From NCBI GenBank assembly GCA_964036045.1, contig OZ038397.1, positions 22,660,032 through 22,724,031 of the forward strand: 64,000 nt of DNA. Reading direction: 5' to 3'. Positions within the stretch are counted from its first letter, which is position 1. Each line of letters begins with the position of its first letter. Shown one piece after another: positions 54,656 to 64,000 of this stretch. The notes under the pieces are model-generated. The model saw only the letters and a program-made list of their open reading frames with translations, had not been told where the DNA came from and did not search any database. Position numbers and translations under genes: made by a program. The DNA is from Eutreptiella sp. 'Long Island Sound 2002' (Eukaryota > Euglenozoa > Euglenophyceae > Eutreptiales > Eutreptiaceae).

Positions 54656-55158
54656 GTAATGATTGAAGCGGCGCACGTGTGTGTCGTCACGGGGGGGGGG
54701 GGGGGGGGTCAAACCGACAGGTGTCCATGACGGGGGAAGGTGATCATTCCAATGCCTGGGGCGCAGGGGATGGGAGCCTGCCATGTACACATGCCTGCAG
54801 GCCCGTTCACGTCACCCACTTGCAACAGACCCGTGGGCAAAAGGCGCCTGGGGCCGGTTTTCCGGTCGCTAACAAGCTTTCTTTCTTTTGTGGTCCTGTG
54901 TGTCAGTGCGTCTCTTCACAGATGATCACCTACGCCAGCTTTCGGTTACAGGCCACACACTGGGCTCCATGTGTAACAGACGCTAGGTGGTAAAGCCTGC
55001 GTGATCTCCACTGCCCAAAAGTAATGCTCCAAATTGCAGTGGTGTTTTGAGCACGCAAGATTTGTTGTTGAAGGTGTTGAAGGTGGGGGGGCTTGGAGGG
55101 TTGCAGAGGGCTGGAGAAGACCGGAATGGGGGGTGTCCAGCAATTGCTTGGTTTCCAG

Positions 55159-55324
55159 GCTCTGTGGCGAGGCTATCGTGTGAGGGACATGAAGTATACA
55201 GCTGCAGGCCTTCTTGAGCACTGGCAGAAGAGTCACAAGATTTCACAAGTGCTGGCAGCTGTGAAGAAGCTGGAGGTGAAGACAGAGGGCAGTTTCATGG
55301 TGCGCCGCATGGTGGTCAAAGCAG
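55159..55324 (+). CDS. ASPM: ASPM exon, start of C-terminal domain (copy 2)
   Basis: By eye this is identical to 28134-28299, with the same acceptor and donor. It begins in phase 0 and ends in phase 1, so splicing copy 1 to copy 2 would shift the frame. A functional transcript must use one copy only and then join 57028. Confidence 0.75.
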
Positions 55325-55829
55325 GTGTGCTGTTGACAATACATCGCACACATGTACAAAAAACACCAACACATACAACACATGACTCCAATGCACGCGG
55401 GCGCGCGCGCACACACACACACACACGCACAGACGCTGTGGGGGGGCAGATGAGCGTCGTGGGGATCCTGCGTGCTGTGCTGCAGCCCCTACAAAGCTAA
55501 TCCGCTTCCGAAGCTGTGAATCAGTGTGATAGTCGCCAGCCTGCCAGCGTCGCCCCTTAAATTTGGAAGTCATGGTTTTGGTGATGAATGGTAGGATTTC
55601 AGGTCTGTTGAATTTCGCAGTTGGAGCATTGATTGAAATCCTTGGGTGTCACACACAGGCGCATACACACACACACACACACAAGCTGTGAATCTGTGTG
55701 CTAGTCGCAGGCCTGCCAGCGAGGCCCCTGGACAAAGAACTCATGGTTTCGCTGATGATCGGTAGGAAGTAGGAATGTTGAACCTCGCAGTTTGAGCTTT
55801 GATTGACACACAGGGGGTCGAATCACGGA

Positions 55830-56009
55830 TCATCTGCAGATTCCCCCAAATGAAATGCAGTCCCAGCACCGCCCCCCGGCCACGTGCGCCATGGCCCCCT
55901 TGCCCACACCCTCCTTGCTGATGAAGTCCCAGGAGGGGCAGAGCCAGTCTTGATGCGCCCCTGCCATGTGGTACCCCGTGGCAAACAGGACTGCATCGAC
56001 GGGAAGCTC
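55830..56009 (-). pseudogene. Flavin monooxygenase-like exon fragment, antisense (copy 2)
   Basis: This is the same fragment as 28809-28988, carried by the duplication, with the VDAVLFATGY motif, the acceptor-like CTACAG and the same interrupted frame. One substitution falls in the Pro/Ser-Arg-Asp stretch. Confidence 0.5.
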
Positions 56010-56308
56010 CTGTAGACACGGAGGAATGCTTGGGAGTCATGGGGACAGGATTGGGGAATGGTGTGGGGGAAGAGAGGGGAACCAGCGGGTTGTGAGAAGG
56101 CGTGTGTTGGGCACAAAAGCATCCGCGGTAGAACTAAAACAGGGTATTTTTTCTGCACTGCCAAACCCTGCGGGCATCACATCACATCACATCGCATCGC
56201 ATCGCATCGCATCGCATCGCATCGCATCGCATCACACCACATCGCATCCCACCACATCGCATCACGCACGCAGACGCACAGACACCAGACACACATGCAA
56301 ATCTACAT

Positions 56309-57027
56309 ACGCAGCACTCTGTACTCACGGTTGTGGCTGCAGAGTGGGAGCTCGGAGTTGAGCCTCTTATTCTCAGCAAGGTTTGAGTTGTCCCAGGTGT
56401 CGCATGCACACGCGCGCGCACACACACACACATTTGGTTTGCAGGGCAGAGCAATCCAACTCATGGTTTGCAGCAGTGATAGGACCTTAGGATTGTTGAA
56501 CCTCGCAGTTGGAGCAGATTCGAATGGATTCCTTGGCACACACATTTGGTTGTGGGCCAGTTATCTATTTTGGATGGGCAAACAGCGCATGTGTTTGGTG
56601 TTTGTGTTTGCCCAAGTCACTGCCAATCAGGTGGGCCAGAATGTAATGATTCCTGCTAATTTAACCCAATGTACACCCAGTTCCGGCCGATTTCCAGCTC
56701 AACAAAAATGGCATTTCTGACGTTGTTTTTTGTTCTTCTTCTCAGCAATTGTGTGCCCATCCGAATATACAAATGAAATCACTGCACGACTGGTAGGGCA
56801 AACTGCGCCAGCTCTTCTGCCTTTTGGGCTCTCCTTCACCCAGGGCCGCCGTTCTCCAGCCACTAATGACAGCCTATGCTCATCACACGGGTGAACGACC
56901 GCCGACGGTTGGAGGATAACCACGCCAACCATTTGCGTCCAAATCCCGAACCCCCCCCTCCCTTGTTGGCCCAGCCTGTCCTATGCCATGTTTGCATGAT
57001 TCGCCATTCGGACATACGATTTTGCAG
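56309..57027 (+). other. ASPM intron, remainder
   Basis: There is a CA/CG run at 56410-56430 and otherwise unremarkable sequence. The acceptor GATTTTGCAG ends at 57027. Confidence 0.5.
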
Positions 57028-57284
57028 GTATCATTCCATTGCTGGTCAGTTACATCACTGGATCCAACCAGTCCGGCGTGGGAGGCCATTTGGTCAGCCA
57101 TGCATTGGGAGTGCTGATCCATCTGTGCCGCTCCCAGTGCTGTATGCCGGCAATGTGGCGCGAGCCGCTGCTGGTGCCGGCACTGTGCGATTTCTTGTTC
57201 ACGCACAAGGAACAGTATGAGCTCTTCGGCAAGTGCATGGGGCTTGTGGAGCTGATGCAGCGCGATGAGGCTCGTTTTGTGAAG
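57028..57284 (+). CDS. ASPM: ASPM exon, C-terminal armadillo-like domain
   Basis: The first two bases complete the Gly codon split at the 28134/55159 exon, then IIPLLVSYITGSNQSGVGGH follows, then VSHALGVLIHLCRSQCCMPA and ..YELFGKCMGLVELMQRDEARFVK. The donor is AAG|GTGCAT. The pattern (G-x-I-x-x-L, then a polar loop, then x-x-A-L-x-V-L-x-x-L) matches the C-terminal helical repeats of ASPM after the last IQ. Further C-terminal exons must lie right of the window or beyond the satellites. Confidence 0.75.
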
Positions 57285-58030
57285 GTGCATGGCTGTTTCC
57301 CGCTTCTTTTTTGGAGGGTGTGGATCAGGCATCAGGTATCAGGCACCAGGAGTTTCGAGATGCTCTCTCTGAACGATGGCGTCTGCGATCCGTCTCAGCA
57401 GGCTAATCGAAGGCCGCCAGTGCATAGGTCCGTGTGTAACTGCTGCAAGCAGTGCGGGCCCCATGGCAGTCGTTACACACAAGTGACCGGGTGTCACAGT
57501 TACTGCCGAGCGCCTTCCCTTGGCTCACTGTGTATGGGACCGCCAAGTTTTTTGCTCTGCCATATGGGTGGTAGCGGAGGCAAATGGAAGGTGCCACAGT
57601 GTCAAATCTTTTGCACCAACACCTGTGGGTCCCGGGATTTGCCGCCACCCCATCCTCTGCAGCCAAAGCGGCCAACAGGATGCAAGCCAGCGTCTGAAAC
57701 GTACTACTCAGCACAGACCGTATGAACAGGTTTTCCCATTTGGGGGGGGGGGGGGGGTCCCTTGTATTGTCAGTTGGTGGCGGTAAAGTGTTACGGTGCA
57801 GTTTGTCTCTTGCCGCTTTGTCTCTCGTTCCATATGTGCATTCTGTCATGCATCCCTTTGCCCATGTGCTTTGCCCACGTGGACCATCGTCCAGGGGGTG
57901 CAAAACTGGTCATTTGTGTTTCCTCCTTCAGCAAGGATCAGTTCCGAGTCGGGAAAGCCTTGCTATATTTTTGCATTGGCCCCGAATGTGTCACAGTTAT
58001 TTTAATGGAATGATAAAGTCCCCAAATCCC
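57285..58030 (+). other. ASPM intron, no gene seen
   Basis: There is a G15 run at 57742-57756 and no recognised coding sequence. It ends where the third copy of the 225-bp segment begins. Confidence 0.5.
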
Positions 58031-58255
58031 ATGCCTGCAGGCCCGTTCACGTCACCCACTTGCAACAGACCCGTGGGCAAAAGGCGCCTGGGGCCGGTTT
58101 TCCGGTCGCTAACAAGCTTTCTTTCTCTTGTGGTCCTGTGTGTCAGTGCGTCTCTTCACAGATGATCACCTACGCCAGCTTTCGGTTACAGGCCACACAC
58201 TGGGCTCCATGTGTAACAGACGCTAGGTGGTAAAGCCTGCGTGATCTCCACTGCC
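58031..58255 (+). repeat. Third copy of the 225-bp ASPM intron segment
   Basis: This is nearly identical to 27766-27990 and 54791-55015 (one visible change, TTTCTCTTG for TTTCTTTTG). It ends at CTCCACTGCC and is followed without a gap by the 11-bp satellite. Confidence 0.95.
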
Positions 58256-60105
58256 AAAAAGCTGCCCCAAAGATGGCAAAAATCTAGCAAAAAGCTAGCA
58301 AAAAGCAGGCAAAAATCTGGCAAAAAGCTGGCAAAAAGCAGGCAAAAAGCTGGCAAAAATCTGGCAAAAAGCTGGCAAACAGCTGGCAAAAAGCTGGGAA
58401 AAATCCGGCACAAAGCTGGCAAAAATTTGGCAAAAAGCTGGCAAAAGTCTAGCAAAAAGCTAGCAAAAAGCTGGCAAAAAGCTGGCCAAAATCTGGCAAA
58501 AATCTGGCAAAAATCTGGCAAAAATCTGGCTAAAATCTTGCAAAAAGCTGGCAACAATCCCGGAAAATCTAACAAAAATCTGGCAAAAAGCTGGCGGATA
58601 TTTGGCCAAAATCTCGCAAAAAGCTCGCAAAAATCTGGCAAAAATCTGGCAAAAGGCTGGCAAATGTCTAGCAAGAATTAGGGGAAATTTTGGCAAAAGG
58701 TTGGCAAAAAGCTGGCAATCATCAGGTAAAAATCTGGCAAAAAGCTGGCAAAAGGCTGGCAAAAATCTGTCCAAAATTGGGCAAAAAGCTGGCAAAAAGC
58801 TGACAAAAATCTGGCAAAAATCTGGCAAAAAAGCTGGCAAAAATCTGTTCAAAATCTAGCAAAAGACTGGCAAAAACCTGGCAAAAATCTGGCAAAAATC
58901 TGGCAAAAAGCTGGCAAAAGGCTGGCAAAAAGCTGGCAAAAAGCTGGCAAAAATCTGGCAAAAAGCTGGCAAAGATCTGGCAAAAACCTGGCAAAAATCT
59001 GGCAAAAATCTGGCAAAAAGCTGCCAAAATCTGGCAAAAGGCTGGCAAAAGGCTGGCAAAAGGCTGGCAGAAATGTGGCAAAAAGCGGGCAAAAAGCTGA
59101 CAAAAAGCTGGCCAAAAACTGGCAAAAAGGTGGCAAAAATGTGGCAAAAATCGGGCAAAAGGCTGGCAAAAAGCTGGCAAAAATCTGGCAAAAAGCTGCC
59201 CAAAAGCTGGCAAAAATCTAGCAAAAAGCTAGCAAAAAGCTGGCAAAAATCTGGCAAAAAGCTGGCAAAAAGCAGGCAAAAAGCTGGCAAAAATCTGGCA
59301 AAAAGCTGGCAAGAGCTGGCAAAAAGCTGGGGAAAATCCGGCAAAAAGCTGGCAAAAGTCTAGCAAAAAGCTAGCAAAAAGCTGGCTAAAAGCTGGCAAA
59401 AATCTGGCAAAATCTGGCAAAAAGCTGGCAAAAAGCTGGCAACAATCTGGCAAAAATCTGGCAAAGGGCTGGCAAAAAGCTGGCAAAAATTTGGCAAAAA
59501 TCTGGCAAAAGACTGGCAAAAATCTGGCAAAAGTCTGGCAAAAATTTGGCAAAAATCTGGCAAAAATCTGGGTAAAATTTGGCAAAAATCTGGCAAAAAT
59601 CTGGCAAAAGGTTGACTAAAGGCTGGTAAAAGGCTGGCAAAAATCTGGCAAAAAGCTAGCAAATAGCTGGCAAAAAGCTGGCAAAAATCTGGCAAAAATC
59701 TGGCAAAAATCTGGCAAAAAGCTGGCAAAAATCTGGCAAAAATCTGGCAGAAATCTGGGAAAAATCCGGGAAAAATCTGGCAAAAATCTCGCAAAAAATC
59801 TGGCATAGTCTAGCAAAAAGCTGGCAAAAATCTGGCAAAAAATCTGGCAAAAATCTTGCAAAAAGCTGGCAAAAAGCTGGCAAAAATCTGGCAAAAAGCT
59901 GGCAACAATCTGGCAAAAATCTGGCAAAAATCTGGGAAAAATCCGGGGAAAATCTGGCAAAAATCTCGCAAAAAATCTGGCAAAAGTCTGGCAAAAAGCT
60001 GGCAAAAATCTGGCAAAAAATCTGGCAAAAGTCTGGCAAAAAGCTGGCAAAAATGTGGCAAAAATCTGGCAAAAAGCTGGGAAAAACCTGGAAAAAAGCT
60101 GGGAA
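58256..60105. repeat. 11-bp satellite (CTGGCAAAAAT / CTGGCAAAAAG)
   Basis: About 165 units of CTGGCAAAA plus A/T/G endings are present, with occasional 10- and 12-bp variants and TAGC or GGGA substitutions. Lys/Trp-rich or Phe/Leu-rich open frames on either strand are by-products. Confidence 0.95.
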
Positions 60106-63100
60106 TTCTGCGATTCTCGTTTTGCATAAAACGAGAATTCTCCATCTCCACAAAACGGGAATTCTCGGATTCTCGTTTTCCACAAAACGAGAACTCTCAA
60201 ATTCTCTTTTTCCACAAAACGACAATTCTCCGATTCTCGTTTTCCACAAAACGAGAATTCTCGGTTTCCCAAAAACGAGAAATCTCGGATTCTCGTTTTC
60301 CACAAAACCAGAATTCTCGGATTCTCGTTCTCGACGAAACGAGAATTCTTGGATTCTCGTTTTCCACAAAACAAGAATTCTCGGATTCTCGTTTTCCACA
60401 AAACGAGATGTCTCGGATTCTCCTTTTCCACAAAACGAGAATTTTCGAATTCTCGTTATCCACAAAACGAGAATTCTCGGACTCTCATTTTCCAAAAAGG
60501 GGGAATTTTCGGATTCTCGTTTTTCACAAAGCAAGAATTCTCGCATTCTCGTTTTCCACAAAACTAGAATTCTGGGGATTCTCGTTTTCCACAAAACGGG
60601 AATTCTCGGATTCTCGTTTTCCACAAAACGAGAATTCTCGGATTCTCGTTTTCCACAAAACGAGAATTCTCGGAATCTCGTTTTCCACAAAACGATAATT
60701 CTCCGATTCTCGTTTTCCACAAAACGAGAATCCTTGTTTTCCACAAATTTCCGGATTCTCGTTTTCCTCAAAACGAGAATTCTTGGATTCTGATTTTCCA
60801 AAAAAAGAGAATTCTCTGATTCTGGTTTTCCACAAAACGAGAATTCTTGTTTTCCAAAAACTCTCGGATCCTTGTTTTCCACAAAACGATGATTCTCGGA
60901 TTCTCGTTCTGCATAAAATGGGAATTCTGGAATTCTGATTTTCCACAAAACGAGAATTCTCTGATTCTCGTTTTCCACAAAACGAGAAATCTCCGATTCC
61001 CGCTTTCCACAAAACGAGAATTCTCGTTTTCCACAAAACAGAAATTCTCGGATTCTCGTTTTCCACAAAACCAGAATTCTTGGTTTTGAAAAAAACGAGA
61101 ATTCTGGGATTCTTGTTTTCCTCAAAACGGGAATTCTGCGATTCTCGTTTTGCACAAAACGAGAATTCTCCATCTCCACAAAACCAGAATTCTGGGATTC
61201 TCGTGCTCGACAAAACGAGAATTTTCGGATTCTCGTTTTCCACAAAACGAAAATTCTCCGATTCTCGTTTTCCACAAAACGAGATGTCTCGGATTCTCGT
61301 TTTCCACAAAACGAGAAGTTTCGAATCCTCGTCATCCACAAAACGAGAATTCTCGGATTCTCGTTTTCCACAAAGCAAGAACTCCCCCATTCTCGTTTTC
61401 CACAAAACTAGAATTCTGGGGATTCTCGTTTTCCGCAAAACGGGAATTCTCGGATTCTCGTTTTCCAAAAAACCGGAATTCTCGGATTCTCGTTTTCCAC
61501 GAAACGAGAATTCTCGGATTGTTGTTTTCCACGAAACGACAATTCTCGGATTCTCATTTTCCGCAAAAAGAAAATTCTCGGATTCCACAAATTTCGGAAT
61601 TCTCCTTTTCCACAAAACGAGAATTCTCGGAGTCTCGTTTTCCACAAAACGAGAATTCTCGGAATCTGATTTTCCAAAAAAAGAGAATTTTCCGATTGTG
61701 GTTTTTCACCAAACGAGAATTCTCCAGTTCCCGTTTTCCGCAAAACGAGAATTCTCGGATAAAAAAAAAAATTCTCCGATTCTGGCTTTCCACAAAACAA
61801 GAATTCTCGAATTCTCGTTTTCCACAAAACGAGAATTCTCGGAGTCTCGTTTTCCACAAAACGCGAATTCTCGGATTGGCGTTCTCCAGAAAACGAGAAA
61901 TCTCGGATTCTCGTTTTCGACAAAACGAGAATTCTCCAATTCTCGTTTTCCACAAAACGAGAATTCCCGAATTCTCGTGTTCCACAAAACAAGAATTCTC
62001 GTTTTCCACAAATTTCGGAATTCGCGTTTTCCACAAAACGAGAATTCTCCGAGTCTCGTTTTCCACCAAACGAGAATTCTCGGATTCTGATTTTCCAAAA
62101 AAAGAGAATTCTCCGATTCTGGTTTTCCACAAAACGAGAATTCTCCAGTTCCCGTTTTCCACAAAACGAGAATTCTGGGTTAAAAAAAAAAAAAATTCTC
62201 CGATTTTGGTTTTCCACAAAACGAGAATTCCCCAGTTCCCGTTTTCCACAAAACGAGAATCTCGATTTCCACAAAACGAGGATTCTCGGATAAAAAAAAA
62301 AAATTCTCCGATTCTGGTTTTCCACAAAACGAGAATTCTCCAGTTCCCGTTTTCCACAAAACGAGAAATCTCGGATAAAAAAAAACAAAAAAAAAAAAAT
62401 TCTCCGATTCTGGTTTTCCACAAAACGAGAAATCTCCAGTTCCCGTTTTCCACAAAACGAGAATTCTCGGATAAAAAAAAAAATTCTCCGATTCTGGTTT
62501 TCCACAAAACGAGAATTCTCCAGTTCCCGTTTTCCACAAAACGAGAATTCTCGGATAAAAAAAAATGGGGATTCTCGTTTTCCACAAAACGAGAATTCTC
62601 GGATTCTCGTTTTCCACAAAACGAGAATTCTCGGATTCTCGTTTTCCGGGAAACGAGAATTCTCGGATTCTCGTTTTCCACGAAACGACAATTCTCGCAT
62701 TCTCGCTTTCCGCAAAAAGAAAATTCTCGGATTCTCGTCGACCACAAAACGAGAATTCTCGAATTCTCGTTTTCGACAAAACGAGATTTCTCCAATTCTC
62801 GTTTTCCACAAAACGAGAATTCTCGGTTTCGAAAAAAACGAGAATTCTGGGATTCTTGTTTTCCACAAAACAAGAATTCTCGAATTGTCTTTTCCTCAGA
62901 ACGGGAATTCTGCGATTCTCGTTTTGCATAAAACGAGAATTCTCCATCTCCACAAAACGGGAATTCTCGGATTCTCGTTTTCCACAAAACGAGAACTCTC
63001 AAATTGTCGTTTTCCACAAAAAGACAATTCTCCGATTCTCGTTTTCTCGGTTTCCACAAAACCAGAATTCTCGGATTCTCGTTCTCGACAAAACGAGAAT

Positions 63101-64000
63101 TCCTGGATTCTCGTTTTCCACAAAACAAGAATTCTCGGATTCTCGTTATCCACAAAACGAGAATTCTCGGACTCTCATTTTCCAAAAAGGGGGAATTCTC
63201 GGATTCTCGTTTTTCACAAAGCAAGAATTCTCGCATTCTCGTTTTCCACAAAACTAGAATTCTGGGGATTCTCGTTTTCCACAAAACGGGAATTCTCAGA
63301 TTCTCGTTTTCCACAAAACGAGAATTCTCGGATTCTCGTTTTTCACAAAACGAGAATTCTCCAAATCTCGTTTTCGACAAAACGAGAATTCTCCGATTCT
63401 CGTTTTCCACAAAACGAGAATCCTTGTTTTTCACAAATTTCCGGATTCTCGTTTTCCACAAAACGAGAATTCTTGGATTCTGATTTTCCAAAAAAAGAGA
63501 ATTCTCTGATTCTGGTTTTCCACAAAACGAGAATTCTTGTTTTCCAAAAACTCTCGGATCCTTGTTTTCCACAAAACGATAATTCTCGGATTCTCGTTCT
63601 GCATAAAATGGGAATTCTCGAATTCTGATTTTCCACAAAACGAGAATTCTCCGATTCCCGCTTTCCACAAAACGAGAATTCTCGTTTTCCACAAAACAGA
63701 AATTCTCGGATTCTCGTTTTCCACAAAACGAGAATTCTCGGTTTCGAAAAAAACGAGAATTCTGGGATTCTTGTTTTCCTCAAAACGGGAATTCTGCGAT
63801 TCTCGTTTTCCACAAAACGAGAACTCTCAAATTCTCGTTTTCCACAAAACGACAATTCTCGGATTCTCGTTTTCCACAAAACCAGAATTCTCGGATTCTC
63901 GTTTTCCACAAAACGAGATGTCTCGGATTCTCGTTTTCCACAAAACGAGAAGTTTCGAATCCTCGTTATCCACAAAACCAGAATTTTCGGACTCTCATTT
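60106..64000. repeat. 32-bp hairpin satellite, runs off the window
   Basis: The unit is about 32 bp. TTCTCGTTTT, CCAC and AAAACGAGAA form a 10-bp stem with a 4-nt loop, and neighbouring units meet at CGAGAATTCTCG, itself a 12-bp palindrome. About 120 units are present. Between 61755 and 62570 composite units contain A8-A14 tracts. Open frames on both strands are repeat artefacts. Confidence 0.95.

Larger units (their letters stand above)
54621..56308 (+). repeat. Right copy of the 1.69-kb direct duplication
   Basis: This matches 27605-29298. Differences include poly-G length (54690-54708 longer), fewer CA and ATCGC units, and isolated substitutions. Beyond 56308 the original intron continues. 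Confidence 0.95.

Noticed and set aside
43239-54730. Giant open frames (up to about 3,800 codons) in the 25-bp satellite
   Set aside because: A 25-bp unit without stops is read in all three frames in turn. The ends coincide with the array and not with gene signals.
59616-63975. Long open frames in the 11-bp and 32-bp satellites on both strands
   Set aside because: Period-driven openness. The sequences are simple repeats of the unit translations with no start context or domain.
43253-64000. CRISPR array
   Set aside because: Units are contiguous with no unique spacers, and the DNA is eukaryotic.

Overview
The window is eukaryotic nuclear DNA. It has an intron-rich gene with GT..AG introns, G/C homopolymer runs in the introns, nested retrotransposons and long satellites. 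Nothing bacterial (operon, Shine-Dalgarno, CRISPR) is present. The host gene is an ASPM (abnormal spindle) orthologue on the + strand. Its 5' end lies left of the window and its 3' end right of it. The base style and repeat load suggest a large-genome protist or alga, perhaps a prasinophyte-type green alga, but the species cannot be fixed from sequence alone.

Layout. (1) 1-9208: ASPM exons for the calponin-homology region and the first IQ motifs, at 11-160, 949-1140, 1895-2032 and 4796-5062. The 1895-4796 intron holds a decayed LINE. (2) 9209 to about 26148: one giant exon of about 5,600 codons. Most of it is a higher-order tandem array of IQ motifs (40 copies of a 219-bp module mixed with about 88 copies of an 81-bp module, roughly 200 IQ-like motifs). 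Two in-frame TGA codons and one frame change lie near its 3' end. (3) 26150-29298: further ASPM exons at 27456-27639 and 28134-28299. (4) 29298-54620: a 25-kb intronic insertion. It contains a Penelope-like element (PLE, - strand, about 3.7 kb without its insert) with 279-bp flanking pseudo-LTRs, a likely hammerhead ribozyme in each, a coiled-coil/basic ORF1 and an RT ORF2. ORF2 is split by a 10.0-kb non-LTR retrotransposon (+ strand, 25-bp target duplication, 14-A tail). Beyond the right pLTR the PLE end has been amplified, first as three 97-bp units and then as about 450 copies of a 25-bp satellite. (5) 54621-56308: a near-identical second copy of 27605-29298, so the insertion is flanked by a 1.69-kb direct repeat that includes an ASPM exon. 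(6) 57028-57284: the next ASPM exon (C-terminal armadillo-like part). (7) 58031-64000: a third partial copy of the intron sequence, an 11-bp satellite, then a 32-bp satellite made of hairpins that runs off the window.

The most unusual content is in the intact LINE. ORF1 has a perfect 2A motif, a zinc ribbon, a RING-like finger and a ubiquitin-like domain that ends in Gly-Gly. ORF2 has a second 2A-like motif just ahead of the APE endonuclease, then RT and RNase H. The second most unusual content is the PLE, which appears to have seeded an 11-kb satellite from its own terminus and may use -1 frameshifting between its ORFs.
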